Notes: generated from the letters alone by a model not told the origin. A stretch of 64,000 nt of DNA from an uncultured Bacteroidia bacterium (GCA_902799345.1 CADBZW010000001.1:117173-181172), one strand, 5' to 3'. Positions 16,226 to 26,718 are shown, counted from the stretch's first letter. Numbers and translations are program-made.

Positions 16226-19200
16226 TTAGCGGGCGATGATGACTTTTTTCGTCAAAACACCATCTTTCCCAGTGATGACAAAATAGTAAATTCCGTTTGC
16301 TGCGGATTTCATTGTGTAGGGGTACGTGCTTGAACCAGTGCCGTTGTAGGCTTGGAAATGGTCGATCAGCGTACCTCTCATGTCATACACTTTCACGTCG
16401 GCTTTACCTTCAAGATGCTTGAAGAGGAGGTCCATCTGGCCGTAGTTGGGGTTGGGGACGATGTCAAATTGAACCTCGGCACTGTTTTCCTCAAGAGCGT
16501 AGAACGAGCAAAGGAACCAGTAGCGGCGTTCGACGCCTTGCGGGTGACATTCGTTGTAGGCTGTCGCATGCATCCAAATCGTGTCGGGCAGCGAGTTGCG
16601 GACAATCAACGTGCAGACCTTTCCAGGAGGTTGTGTTGTCATGTCGGGTTCAAGGAGCCAATGGGCTTCGGGAGTTTCGATGGCCCACTCGATGGAATCC
16701 CAACGACAATTGGGGTTGCGGTCTTCAAAGATAAAGTCGTAGGAATGGATGTCGAACTCCGATGCGGTGATGACCCAGTGGGGCATGACATTCTCGGGGT
16801 CGGCGGGCGTGATCTCCTTCGGGTCGGGAGTGTAGTTCAAGTCCAAGTTGAGATAAAGGATGCTGTCGCAGCCTAAAGAGGTTTGGAAGACCTTGGTAAA
16901 GATGCCCGACTCGGTGTATTCCGCGTCGTACCAGGTGTAGGAGTTGCATTCGGAGGCCGTGGTGGTGGCACCGTCGACGGGGGCGCTGACGAGCAGATGG
17001 CACAATACCGTGCTGTCGCAGCCGTCATACGAGGTCAAAACTTGTGTGTAGTCGCCCGAAAACTCGTATTCCTGTCCGTTCCATTGGAAGACGCCGCACG
17101 AGATGGTGTCGAACGACGATTCTTTGTTGGTGCCCATGGTGAGATGCAGGGTGACGATGCTGTCGCAGCCGTCGAGTGTAGTGTATAGTTTTTCGTATGT
17201 GCCCGGAGTGGTGTAGGTGTCACCGTCCCAAGTGTAGCTTCCGTTACATTCGTGGTGATTGATTTCAGTGTTAATGCGGTCGGCCACGATGAGATGGAGG
17301 TAAACAATGCTGTCGCAACCGTTGACGGATTGAAGCTCAAGTTGCCTGTCGAAGTCACCAGGATGGTCGTATTCGAAGCTGAAGCCGTAGCCGTTGTAGA
17401 CGCCAGGCTCGCCCTGCCAACAGCGGCTGTCGCTGATGGGGATGTGGTAGCTCTCACGGGCAGTCAGGTAAAGCAGCAGGCTATCCTTGCATTCGGGATG
17501 GTCTTCGTTGTCGACCAATCGTGCCAGGATGGTGTCGTTGTTGATCAACACGTTGTGGAAGCCATGTCCTGAATAGAACTCTCCCATACAGGTCTCGTCG
17601 CTTTCCGTGATGTAATGCTGCGTCAAGTCGACGTAGTAGGTGAATGTGTGTGCCGTCGTCGATGCGCATCCGATTTCATCGGTGGTGACGGTCAGGGTGA
17701 CGGGGAAGACGTGATTGCTGTGATAGGTGTGTACGGCAGGGTTGTTGCTGCTGGTGCCGCCGTCGCCGAAATCCCATTGGAGCGTGTAATTCTCGGCGTC
17801 GACTTCGGCCAAGAAGGTTAAGCCTTGTTCGGCACAATAGGCATAGGTCTCGTTAGGCTTCACGCTGACGTCGTTGATAGTGACGCTGGTGCTGAGGTCG
17901 ATGGCGCTGGAGCCGACCAAATAGGCATATCCCTTGGCGCGACCGAAACCGTAGACATGGGCGTTGAAGCCGTTGCTGCATGAGAGATGATGCGATCCAT
18001 GCGTTATGTTTTTGCGAGTGTAGCTGAACTCGTGGTTGCCCTCGATGGGTGCGAAGTCGCTGGATGGGATGAGATGGTCGTCAAGATACACATTATTAAT
18101 ATCATCGCTGTTGACGATGATGTTGACGTAATGGACGCTGATGCCTGTAGTGGCGTTGTCGAAGGTGGAGAAGGTTACCTCGTCGATGACTTGCTCTAAG
18201 GGAGCGATCCACACCATGGAAGGGTCACCCAATTCTGAGTTCGTGTCATCATAGCAGGAGGTATTATAAAGGTACACTGCGCAAGGATGAGTCGACTCGA
18301 TGAAGCAGGAACCGTCGTGTGAATTAAGCTCAAAGATGTGGGATTGGTTGGCGTTTAATGTGGTCAGACGGTTGCCGTTTTTGAAGATCTGGTTGTTGTC
18401 GGCACTCGAAGTGACTTTGACGAAGTCACGGTTACGGTTTGCAGAACCAGTGACCGCAAAGCTTTTTCCCCATGAGCGTAAGGGCATGGCTTGCTCAAAC
18501 ACATGGTCGAAGCCATCACCTTGGTTGTTGGGTATGCAGGTGAGGGTGTTGCCGTTGAAGACGGCGATTTTCTTGCAGTCACTTGCGGTAACGCGAGTGC
18601 CGCTGAGGTCACGGTTGGTTTCAGAGTTGTTCGACCTTACCTGGTAGGTCTCACCTGCGTTCAGAGTGATCTGATAGGTTTGGCCGGCAGGTCTTCCATC
18701 TAGCGTGGTACAGGAAGGGGTAATGTCGATGTCAGTGTTGTCTTCGGTGGCGACGATGGCAAAAGCACTGGTTTGGTTGATGTTGACGACATTCTCCAAA
18801 AACATCCTCGATTGGTTGAAGCTTTGAATGATATAGTCGTCGCCAAGGCTCTCAGTGGGCAGCACAAAAGAGGCGTCGAAGGAGACGTAGGCAATGTTGG
18901 TGCAATAGGCAGAGATGGTGTCGGTCGACTCGATATGGATGGCTTTCTTGGAGATCGTGCCATAATTGGTACGGTCGTGGTAGCCTTGCTCAATAGGGAT
19001 GTCGACGGTGGTGATGCTGTTGGCACTCGCATTGAATCGCACGTTCCATCCTGTCTTTGGGTTGGAAATGGTGCCTGAACAGTCGCGCTTGGCACTGATA
19101 AGCACTTGGTTGGTGATCCATCCACCAAGTTGGTGGTCCTTGAACCCGTTGTGCATGAATGTAATCCAAAATTCCTTGCCTTGTGTGGAGGTGTTTTGTG

Positions 19201-19267
19201 CTTGTGTCAGGTCGGGCAAAACCAAACACAACCCAACGACAAGCAGTAGTGTCTTGAAGAGTTTCAT
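16226..19267 (-). CDS. T9SS-sorted protein with IgGFc-binding-like, PKD and 'GCDSIV' repeats
   Basis: A 1013-residue secreted protein. After a signal peptide (1-23), residues ~28-450 read as an IgGFc-binding-protein N-terminal domain (GKEFWITFMHNG, LISAKRDCSGTI, FAIVATEDNTDIDITP, YLYNTSCYDDTNSELGDPSM), a family shared with vertebrate FCGBP and bacterial surface proteins. A PKD domain follows (~495-560; LQWDFGDGGTSSNNPAVHTY), then four or five ~60-residue repeats ending in GCDSIVxLHL (~570-830), and a C-terminal T9SS sorting domain (~935-1013; FDIVPNPNYGQMDLLF ... GIYYFVITGKDG). It is the last gene in a three-gene operon (36-base gap). Likely an outer surface or released adhesin. Confidence 0.88.
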   Translation of the reverse strand: MKLFKTLLLVVGLCLVLPDLTQAQNTSTQGKEFWITFMHNGFKDHQLGGWITNQVLISAKRDCSGTISNPKTGWNVRFNASANSITTVDIPIEQGYHDRTNYGTISKKAIHIESTDTISAYCTNIAYVSFDASFVLPTESLGDDYIIQSFNQSRMFLENVVNINQTSAFAIVATEDNTDIDITPSCTTLDGRPAGQTYQITLNAGETYQVRSNNSETNRDLSGTRVTASDCKKIAVFNGNTLTCIPNNQGDGFDHVFEQAMPLRSWGKSFAVTGSANRNRDFVKVTSSADNNQIFKNGNRLTTLNANQSHIFELNSHDGSCFIESTHPCAVYLYNTSCYDDTNSELGDPSMVWIAPLEQVIDEVTFSTFDNATTGISVHYVNIIVNSDDINNVYLDDHLIPSSDFAPIEGNHEFSYTRKNITHGSHHLSCSNGFNAHVYGFGRAKGYAYLVGSSAIDLSTSVTINDVSVKPNETYAYCAEQGLTFLAEVDAENYTLQWDFGDGGTSSNNPAVHTYHSNHVFPVTLTVTTDEIGCASTTAHTFTYYVDLTQHYITESDETCMGEFYSGHGFHNVLINNDTILARLVDNEDHPECKDSLLLYLTARESYHIPISDSRCWQGEPGVYNGYGFSFEYDHPGDFDRQLELQSVNGCDSIVYLHLIVADRINTEINHHECNGSYTWDGDTYTTPGTYEKLYTTLDGCDSIVTLHLTMGTNKESSFDTISCGVFQWNGQEYEFSGDYTQVLTSYDGCDSTVLCHLLVSAPVDGATTTASECNSYTWYDAEYTESGIFTKVFQTSLGCDSILYLNLDLNYTPDPKEITPADPENVMPHWVITASEFDIHSYDFIFEDRNPNCRWDSIEWAIETPEAHWLLEPDMTTQPPGKVCTLIVRNSLPDTIWMHATAYNECHPQGVERRYWFLCSFYALEENSAEVQFDIVPNPNYGQMDLLFKHLEGKADVKVYDMRGTLIDHFQAYNGTGSSTYPYTMKSAANGIYYFVITGKDGVLTKKVIIAR

Positions 19268-19303
19268 AAAACAATATGTTGATAATCGGAGTTGTTTCCG
19301 CTG

Positions 19304-22300
19304 TTATCTTTGTATAATCACTTTCTTGGCGATGGTGCCTTCTTTGCCCGAGGCGACGAAGAAGTAGATGCCGTCGGATCGGCTCTTCATTTGGTAGGTG
19401 TAGGAGCCGGCGGTGGTGTTGTTGTAGGTCTCGAAGTCGTCGATGAGGGCGCCCTTCATGTCGTAGACCTTGACGTTGATTTTGCCGGTGAGGTTGTCGA
19501 AGTTGAGCTTCATCTGTCCGTTGTTGGGGTTGGGGACGACGGAGAAGTCGGCGTTAGTCAATTCATCAAGCCCGTAGTAGGAGCAGACCATCCAGTACCT
19601 TTGCATGACGCCCTCGTCGGGAGCGCAGCGGTTGAAGGCATGTGCGGTGAGCCAAACGGTGTCTTCAACGCGGTTGAGGACGTAGACCTTGCAGCACTTG
19701 CCCTTGGCGCCGAAGGGTTCGATGATCCAGTCAGGAGCGCCAACGCAGGTCCAGGTGACAGTGTCCCAGTAACAGTTGGGGTTGGTATCCCAGAGGTTGA
19801 AGTCGTAAGTGTTGATCTGGAACTCGGAAGCGGTGACGACCCAGTGCGGGGCGGTGTTGTTGGCGTCCATGGGATAGATGGGCGTGGGATGTGGCGTGTA
19901 CTCGAGTTGAATTCTCATGGTGACGAGGCTGTCGCAGTCCGCTGCGTTCGTGTAGGTTCTGTGGTAGGTGCCCGACATGTCGTAGACAAGCCCGTCGTGG
20001 TCGGTGTAGACGATTTCATGTCCCATGGGGTCCCAGAAGTACTCATCGCAGGCCTCGTCTTCGGGGACGACGAAGTCGTACTCGTCGTGGCTGCTGATGG
20101 TAAGATAGAGCGTGGCTTCGCTGGGGCAGCCGAAGGCGTTGGTGTAATGGTGGGTGTAGACGGTGCTTTCGGTAAAGGTCATGTCAACGTTGAAGTTGTC
20201 GTTCTTCCAGCGATAGGTGTCGCAGCTGGAAACCACGACCTCGTCGCTGTAGTTAGGCCTGATTTCAAGGTTGAGGATGAGGGTGCTGTCGCAGGTGCCG
20301 GCATATTGTAGTGTGTCGTAATAGACGCCGCTTTCATAGTAGGTGACGCCGTTAGAGGGCCACGTGTATTCTGTTCCGCAGAGGGAGATGTTGTAGTTCT
20401 TGGAGTTGTACTGCGACTCCTCAACGTGGAGGTAGATGGTGCTGTCGCAGCCCTGATGGGTTTCATAGTTGAAGATGTAGGCATTCGGGTTGGGTTGGTA
20501 GTATTGACCCGCGAAGTAGTAACCAGGGCCGCCTTGGCACGTGGACTCCCAGAGGTCGAACTCGTATTTCGGATCCTGGAGGAGGTTGAGCCTGATGACA
20601 CTGTCGCATCCGTGGGCAGAGTTGAGGGTGTGGTAGTAGGTGCCCGGAGCGCTGATGCCCTCACCGAGGAAGTCGTACTGCTCTCCTTGGCAGAAGTGGT
20701 CGGAGATGGGAGTCTCGTAGGTCTGCCAGTTGTCGAGGTGCAAGTGGACGATGGAGTCGCAGCCGAATTGCGTGTGTAAGGTATGGTCGTAAATGCCCGG
20801 CGTATGGATGTCCTCGCCGAAGTAGGAGTAGGTGTCGTTGTCACAAATGGTCTGGTAGATGTCGTGCTCGACGTTGGGATGCACATGCAGCGTGACGCTG
20901 ACATCGATGTCAGTGAAGCCGTCGCTGACGTGGCAGGTGTAGGTGGTGTTGCCGAGAGCGGGTGAGGCTACGGGGTTCTGCGAGGTGGCATTATTGAGTG
21001 TGCCGGCAGGCGACCACTGGTAGGTGTAGTTTTCAGGTGCGCCGCCTGAAGGAATGGCGTGCAGCGTGGTGGACTCGCCGTCGCAGAGGTCGGTCTGGTC
21101 GGCGGTTGCCATGGCGAGTAGGCTGGAGCCGTCGATGCTGACGATGACCTGAGCGGTGCTGGTGCAGCCGCCCTGCGGGTTGGTGATGGTGACGGTGAAG
21201 GTCTGCGTCTCCTGCAGCGCCACAGTCTGTGTGGTCTGGGCGTCAGGGTTGACCACCAAGTTGGCGGGCTCCCAATGGAAGCTGAACACGCCTTGGGCGC
21301 CGGCGTTGGCAGTCAAGGTGGCGTTGGCACCGTAGATGACGGTGGAGGGCTGGGCCGAAGCTGAGGCCACGGGCATGGCATACACCTCAACATTCTGGGT
21401 GTAAGTGTCGGTGCAACCACCAGCGGTCTGCACGGTGAGGGTCACAGGATAGCTTCCTGCAGAGGTGTAGTTGTGGCTCGCGGTCTGTCCCGTGCCGTTC
21501 TGTCCGTCACCGAAAGTCCATTGGTAGCTGTTGATTTGGTCGCCGGTGGAGGTGCTGGTGAACTGCATGGGGCTGCCTTGGCAGACGTTGGTGGCGGTGA
21601 AATTAGCGGTAGGCAAAGCGTTCACGACCACTGTTTGTGTGATTTGGTCAGTACATCCGCCTTCGGATTGCACGGTGAGGGTCGCCTGGTAGGTGCCGGC
21701 GTGGGCATAGGTGTGGTTGGCGCTTTGTCCCGTGCCAGTCTGGCTGTCGCCGAAGTTCCACTGGAAGCTGTTGCCACCGGTGGAGGTGCTGGTGAACTGG
21801 GTGGCTTCGCCTTCGCATACCGTCGTGGCGTTGAAGCTGGCGGTAGGCTGGGCATTCACAGTGACGGTTTGCGTGACCTGGTCGGTGCAGCCGCCAGAGG
21901 TCTGCACGGTGAGGGTCACCTGATGCGTGCCAGGCTGGGCGAAGGTATGCGTCGTGTTTTGTCCAGAGCCAGTGCTTCCGTCACCAAAGTTCCATTGGTA
22001 GTTGCTGATGCCCTGACCCGTCGAAGTGCTGGTGAACTGCGTGGCTTGGCCTTGGCATACAGTGGTGGCGTTGAACGATGCGGTGGGCAGGGCATTGACG
22101 GTGACTGTCTTGGTGATTTGGTCGGTGCAATGTCCGTTACCCGTGCTTACCGTCAGCGTGACTTGGTAGATGCCGGGGTTGGTGTAGGTATGGGTTGGAT
22201 TTGCTCCCGTGCCCGTGCTTTCGTCACCGAAGTTCCACTGGTAGCTGCCAATGCTTTGCCCCGTGGGGTTGGTGGTGGAGGTGCTGGTGAATTGCGTGGC

Positions 22301-23530
22301 GTTGCCCACACACACGGTGGTGTTGGTAAAGTTGGCTGTCGGCTGTGGGTAAATGACGACCTCGGTAGAAGCCGAAGAGGTCTGAGTGCCTACATGGGTC
22401 ACGCAGGTGTAGGTGCCGGCCATGTTTAAGGTACAGTTGGGACGGCTGGGGCTGATACCAGTGGCGGTGTAGCCATTGGGACCGGTCCAAGTATAGGTGG
22501 CACCGGCTTGTTGGTTCACGGTCAGGTTGATGGTCTCGCCAACGCAGTAGGGACCGTCGTTGTTCACGATGCCGGGCAAGATGCCGCAGTCGGTGGTGCC
22601 AGGACCAGAACCTTCGGTTTTGGTGAAGGAAATGGTGCAAGGCTGTTGCGAGAAGTTGGTGATCATCAGGATGTAATATTCACCTGGCACAGGCACGTGA
22701 TAGTAGATAGTACCGTGGCTGGTGGTTCCCGTCGAGCCGTGATGGTGTTCTGCATCAGGATAGCCTAAGAAGATATCTTCGGTATAGTGGGCCGAAAAGC
22801 TACAGTCTATAATTTTGTCCGATGTCAGTTGGGCGACGCAAGGCGATGTCGGGTCGGTGTAAGGTCCCCACATGCAGAAGTCGACGTCACGTGTGGTGCT
22901 GGGCGTGGTTGGGTCATGACCTTCCACATGGATGATGAATTGTCCTCCCGTTTGTATTCTCATGTGATACCATGAGGGATTGTATGATGAGCCGATACAG
23001 CCGTCTTCAAGGGTAACCCCTTCCAACTGATCGGCCGTTTGTGAGGTGGCGGCAGCGTCAAAGGTGATGAGATCCGAGGTGCAGAAAGGGTCGGAGTCGG
23101 CACAGTGGTTGTTGCTAGGCCTGCTGTTCCGCAAGGCGATATCCAACGTTAGCGACATGTAATGCTTCGATGGGATGTTGCATTTCCAAATCGTCATAAG
23201 ATCTTCGATTTCAGGCTTGGTGTAAAGGCTGAAATTCGCATGAGCGCTTTGGTATGCCGACTCAAAAGCATCCATGAAATTCACGACATTCCCATCGTGA
23301 CCAGGGACGATGCTGAATTGTCCAGGCTCCTCGTCGGCGATGACGTCGAACCTGTCGTCTTGGTGGAGGCTGTAGAGCAGAAAAACCCTGAAACCGACAT
23401 TGTCGATTTCGTATGCGTTCAACAAAATGCCTTCGTCGGCATATTGTCTGTAAGGTGTTTGCGCCCAATTTTTTAAAGGCATTACTGTCAGCAACAAGGC
23501 GAACAATAGGAATCTCGTGAATGTTTTCAT
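19304..23530 (-). CDS. Large PKD-repeat T9SS-sorted surface protein
   Basis: A 1408-residue secreted protein, signal peptide 1-23. An N-terminal region of ~300 residues (with CADSDPFCTSDLITFDAAA) precedes an Ig-like domain and four PKD domains between ~395 and 720, each with FNATTVCxGxATQFTSTST, WNFGDxxTGxGQ and GTYxxTLTVQ. More Ig-like domains (~720-900), then six 'GCDSIVxLHL' repeats (~900-1230), and a C-terminal T9SS domain (FSVVPNPNNGQMKLNF, ending IAKKVIIQR) complete it. The C-terminal ~250 residues are closely related to the gene upstream. Most likely a cell-surface stalk or adhesin; ligand unknown. Second gene of the operon. Confidence 0.9.
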   Translation of the reverse strand: MKTFTRFLLFALLLTVMPLKNWAQTPYRQYADEGILLNAYEIDNVGFRVFLLYSLHQDDRFDVIADEEPGQFSIVPGHDGNVVNFMDAFESAYQSAHANFSLYTKPEIEDLMTIWKCNIPSKHYMSLTLDIALRNSRPSNNHCADSDPFCTSDLITFDAAATSQTADQLEGVTLEDGCIGSSYNPSWYHMRIQTGGQFIIHVEGHDPTTPSTTRDVDFCMWGPYTDPTSPCVAQLTSDKIIDCSFSAHYTEDIFLGYPDAEHHHGSTGTTSHGTIYYHVPVPGEYYILMITNFSQQPCTISFTKTEGSGPGTTDCGILPGIVNNDGPYCVGETINLTVNQQAGATYTWTGPNGYTATGISPSRPNCTLNMAGTYTCVTHVGTQTSSASTEVVIYPQPTANFTNTTVCVGNATQFTSTSTTNPTGQSIGSYQWNFGDESTGTGANPTHTYTNPGIYQVTLTVSTGNGHCTDQITKTVTVNALPTASFNATTVCQGQATQFTSTSTGQGISNYQWNFGDGSTGSGQNTTHTFAQPGTHQVTLTVQTSGGCTDQVTQTVTVNAQPTASFNATTVCEGEATQFTSTSTGGNSFQWNFGDSQTGTGQSANHTYAHAGTYQATLTVQSEGGCTDQITQTVVVNALPTANFTATNVCQGSPMQFTSTSTGDQINSYQWTFGDGQNGTGQTASHNYTSAGSYPVTLTVQTAGGCTDTYTQNVEVYAMPVASASAQPSTVIYGANATLTANAGAQGVFSFHWEPANLVVNPDAQTTQTVALQETQTFTVTITNPQGGCTSTAQVIVSIDGSSLLAMATADQTDLCDGESTTLHAIPSGGAPENYTYQWSPAGTLNNATSQNPVASPALGNTTYTCHVSDGFTDIDVSVTLHVHPNVEHDIYQTICDNDTYSYFGEDIHTPGIYDHTLHTQFGCDSIVHLHLDNWQTYETPISDHFCQGEQYDFLGEGISAPGTYYHTLNSAHGCDSVIRLNLLQDPKYEFDLWESTCQGGPGYYFAGQYYQPNPNAYIFNYETHQGCDSTIYLHVEESQYNSKNYNISLCGTEYTWPSNGVTYYESGVYYDTLQYAGTCDSTLILNLEIRPNYSDEVVVSSCDTYRWKNDNFNVDMTFTESTVYTHHYTNAFGCPSEATLYLTISSHDEYDFVVPEDEACDEYFWDPMGHEIVYTDHDGLVYDMSGTYHRTYTNAADCDSLVTMRIQLEYTPHPTPIYPMDANNTAPHWVVTASEFQINTYDFNLWDTNPNCYWDTVTWTCVGAPDWIIEPFGAKGKCCKVYVLNRVEDTVWLTAHAFNRCAPDEGVMQRYWMVCSYYGLDELTNADFSVVPNPNNGQMKLNFDNLTGKINVKVYDMKGALIDDFETYNNTTAGSYTYQMKSRSDGIYFFVASGKEGTIAKKVIIQR

Positions 23531-23565
23531 GATTTGATTATTTTGTTGATTGTTCTTGTTAGTTA

Positions 23566-26500
23566 TTATCTTTGTAAGATGACCTTCTTTGAAAGCGTGC
23601 CTTCTTTGCCGGTGACCACAAAATGGTAGATGCCATCGGCGTGACGGCCCATGTCGTAGGTCAAGGTGCTTGACGCTGTGCAGTTGTAGGTCTCGAAATT
23701 GTCAATCAAGGCGCCACGCATATCGTAGACCTTGATGTTGACCTTGCCCGTCAGGTGCTCGAAGTTGAGCCTCATCTGTCCGTTGTTGGGGTTGGGCATG
23801 ACGGAGAAGTCGGCATGAATGCCGTCTTGCTCGTCAACATCGTAGAATGAGCACACCAGCCAGTATTTCTGCATGACGCCGCCTTCGGGGGCGCAACGGT
23901 TGAAGGCATGGGCTTTCAGCCAGATGGTGTCGTCCACGATGTCAAGCGCGTACACTTTGCAGCATTGGCCCCTGTTGCCAAAGGGCTCAGTAATCCATTG
24001 GGGCGCGCCTTCTAAGGTCCATGTGACGGTGTCCCAATAACAATAGGGGTTGGTGTCCCACAGGTGGAAGTCGTAGGTGTTGATTTGGAACTCCGCGGCC
24101 GTCACTACCCAGTGGGGTGCGGTGTTGGTTTCGTCCATGGGATAGATGGGCGTGGGATGCGGTGTGTATTCAAAGCGTACCCTCATGGTCACGATGCTAT
24201 CGCAGTCTTTGATGTTCTTGTAGGTTCTATGATAAGTGCCCGACATGTTGTAGACCATGCCGTCGTGGTCGCTTTGGATGATTTCGTGGCCCATGGGGTC
24301 CCAGAAATATTCGTCGCAGGACTCGTCTTCGGGTACGTTGAAGTCGCTCTCGTCGTGGTCGTTGATGCCGAGGGTGAGGTTGATGATGCTGTCGCAGCCA
24401 TGGCTGGTATAAAGGGTGTGATGGTACACGCCTGCTTGGCTGAGGATTTGACCGTAGAAGTTATAAGTGCTGCCCTCGCAGATGGTCTGCTGGATGTCGG
24501 TTGACTTTTTGGGATAAACGGTGATGTCGACACTCACGTCAGTTTCGACGATGCCGTCGCTGACATGGCACGAGTAGGTGGTGGTGCCCAAACCAGGCGT
24601 CGCCACGGGGTTCATGCTCGTTGGGTTGCTCAGCGTGTTGGCAGGCGTCCAACTGAAGGAGTAGTTGCCCGTGCCGGCAATAGGGATGACGTGCAGCGTG
24701 GTGGAGCTGCCTTCGCAGAGTTCATATTGGTCGGCATTGGCAGTGGCAGTCATGTTGGAGCCGTCCATGCTGACGGCGACATAGGCTGTGGTGGTGCAGC
24801 CGCCTTGCGTGTTGGTGACGGTGACGGTATAGAGTTGTGATTCTATCAGCTCAACGGTTTGTGTGGTTTGGCTGTCGGGGTTGAGGACCATGTCGGCGGG
24901 CTCCCAGTGGTAGGTGAAGTTGCCTTCGGCACCCGGGTTCACGGTGATGGTCGATGCCTCGGCATATTGTACTGAGGCGGGGTTGGCGGTGGCCACAGGT
25001 GCGGGAGTGGCATATACAGTGACGGATTGTGTGCTGGTGCCAGCGCAAGTGCCGCCGCTGCCCTCTGCGGTGAGGGTCACTTGGAAGGTGCCTGCGGTAG
25101 CGTAGGTGTGGCTGGTGGTCTCGCCCGAGCCGGTCTGGCCGTCACCGAAGTTCCATGAGAAGCCGGTGATTTGTTCGCCGGTGGTGGTGCTGGTAAACTG
25201 TGTGGCTTCTCCTTGGCACACGGTGGTGGCGGTGAAGCTGGCGGCAGGAGCTGCTACCACGGTGACGGTTTGCGTCACATCGTCGGAACAGCCACCGCCG
25301 GTCGCCACGGAGTGCGTCACGGTGTAGGTGCCTGCCTCAGCGTAGGTATGGCTGACGGTTTCGCCAGTTCCGGTGCTGCCATCGCCGAAGTCCCAGTTGT
25401 ACTCGGAGAGATGCTGGCCGGTGACGGTGGAGGTGCTGGTGAATTCGGTGGGGTTGCCTGCGCAAACGGTGGGGGCGGTGAAGCTGGCTTCAGGAATCGA
25501 AAGGACGATGAGCGAAGTCTGGGCGCTGTTGGATTCGCTACCCACGGTGATGGTGCAGGTGTAGGTGCCCATGTTGGACATCGTGCAGTTCGTGATGGTG
25601 GGGTTCTGTAGGTTGGAGGTGAAGCCGTTTGGGCCTGTCCACTGATAGGTGGCGCCAGGCTGTCCGATAGCGGAGAGATGGATGGTCTCACCCACACAGT
25701 AAGGTCCGTCGTTGTCGACCAATGGAGGCAGGATGCTGCAGTCGGTGGTGCCGGTGCCGGTATTTGAGAAGTTGATGTTGCAGGTTTGGTTGGAGTAGTT
25801 GGTGATCAGCAGGATGTAGTATTGTCCCTGGAGAGCGTTGTTGATGTGGCAGTTCTCTGTCGAGGAGGAGCTATAGGAGCAGTCCACCATGTTGCTGCAC
25901 GACAGCTGGTCGCAGGCGGTGGCGATGTCGTCGAAGGGGCCCCAGCAGTCGAAGTCGATGTCGTGAGAGGGCGTGCTGTACATATAGATGTTCAGGTTGC
26001 CCGGCTCGTCGATTCTCATGTAATAGAAAGCGGGGTTGGGTGCCGTTGAGAGGCAGTTGTCTTGGCCTTGGTGGGTGCCGGAGCAGTGGTACGGCTCGGA
26101 GCAGGTGCCGCCGCAAGGTGATCCAGCGTCGACGCCGGCAGGGAAGTTGTACAATCCGTTGTTGGTGCAGAAGGGGAGGGCGGTCTCGCAGGTGGGGTTG
26201 TCCGACCTCAGGCCTCTAGTGAAGCTCTCATAGAGCACCTTGTAGACGTCGTCGTTGATGCCTTGGCGCCATTGCACGAAGAGGTTGCCTCGCGTGGCTT
26301 TGTCCAGGAGACTGAACTCGTTGAGTTGGTCATAGAGCAGGTTGTCGTAGTAGAAGTCGAAGTCCGACAACTCGTCGGAGGCGTCGCTAGGCACATACAC
26401 GTCGACGGTGTTGGCTAATTCGGGGTTCTTAAAGCAGAAATAACCCTTGTCGGTGATGGCATGGATCAGGAAAACGCGCTCTTCAATGGTTGCGATGTGG

Positions 26501-26610
26501 GAGATGTTGACCTCCGACACCTTGATCAGTCTAGGCTGTTGCGCAAAAAGCCTCATGGGCAGAACCAACAGCAGCAATGCGGCGCAGAATACTCTTGTGA
26601 ATCGTCTCAT
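23566..26610 (-). CDS. PKD-repeat T9SS-sorted surface protein, first in operon
   Basis: A 1014-residue secreted protein. The start at 26610 (MRRFTRVFCAALLLLVLPMRLFAQ) gives a clean signal peptide; the longer open frame upstream crosses the promoter and is rejected. Residues ~25-330 form the same kind of N-terminal region as the next gene (CETALPFCTNNGLYNFPAG), followed by an Ig-like domain, two PKD domains (~430-590; WDFGDGSTGTGETVSHTY and WNFGDGQTGSGETTSHTY), two more Ig-like domains, a single 'GCDSIINLTL' repeat, and a T9SS sorting domain (FSVMPNPNNGQMRLNF, ending LSKKVILQR). It is a paralog of the 1408-residue protein with fewer repeats. The leader from the promoter is about 105 bases. Confidence 0.9.
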   Translation of the reverse strand: MRRFTRVFCAALLLLVLPMRLFAQQPRLIKVSEVNISHIATIEERVFLIHAITDKGYFCFKNPELANTVDVYVPSDASDELSDFDFYYDNLLYDQLNEFSLLDKATRGNLFVQWRQGINDDVYKVLYESFTRGLRSDNPTCETALPFCTNNGLYNFPAGVDAGSPCGGTCSEPYHCSGTHQGQDNCLSTAPNPAFYYMRIDEPGNLNIYMYSTPSHDIDFDCWGPFDDIATACDQLSCSNMVDCSYSSSSTENCHINNALQGQYYILLITNYSNQTCNINFSNTGTGTTDCSILPPLVDNDGPYCVGETIHLSAIGQPGATYQWTGPNGFTSNLQNPTITNCTMSNMGTYTCTITVGSESNSAQTSLIVLSIPEASFTAPTVCAGNPTEFTSTSTVTGQHLSEYNWDFGDGSTGTGETVSHTYAEAGTYTVTHSVATGGGCSDDVTQTVTVVAAPAASFTATTVCQGEATQFTSTTTGEQITGFSWNFGDGQTGSGETTSHTYATAGTFQVTLTAEGSGGTCAGTSTQSVTVYATPAPVATANPASVQYAEASTITVNPGAEGNFTYHWEPADMVLNPDSQTTQTVELIESQLYTVTVTNTQGGCTTTAYVAVSMDGSNMTATANADQYELCEGSSTTLHVIPIAGTGNYSFSWTPANTLSNPTSMNPVATPGLGTTTYSCHVSDGIVETDVSVDITVYPKKSTDIQQTICEGSTYNFYGQILSQAGVYHHTLYTSHGCDSIINLTLGINDHDESDFNVPEDESCDEYFWDPMGHEIIQSDHDGMVYNMSGTYHRTYKNIKDCDSIVTMRVRFEYTPHPTPIYPMDETNTAPHWVVTAAEFQINTYDFHLWDTNPYCYWDTVTWTLEGAPQWITEPFGNRGQCCKVYALDIVDDTIWLKAHAFNRCAPEGGVMQKYWLVCSFYDVDEQDGIHADFSVMPNPNNGQMRLNFEHLTGKVNIKVYDMRGALIDNFETYNCTASSTLTYDMGRHADGIYHFVVTGKEGTLSKKVILQR

Positions 26611-26718
26611 GGTAGTTGTGTTTGAAAAGAGGGATATTAAGTATAATCCGTTGTTAATCAATAATTTAATTAAAAATAATAAATAATGTATGCCTTTAAA
26701 AAGGCTACAAATAACCGC

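Noticed and set aside
19292-20311. Plus-strand frame of 339 codons rich in Val, Gly, Asp and Glu
   Set aside because: It is the antisense shadow of the PKD-repeat gene; composition follows from the complementary codons and there is no promoter or family motif.
21473-22429. Plus-strand frame of 318 codons opposite the PKD repeats
   Set aside because: Antisense shadow caused by repetitive coding sequence; no independent support.
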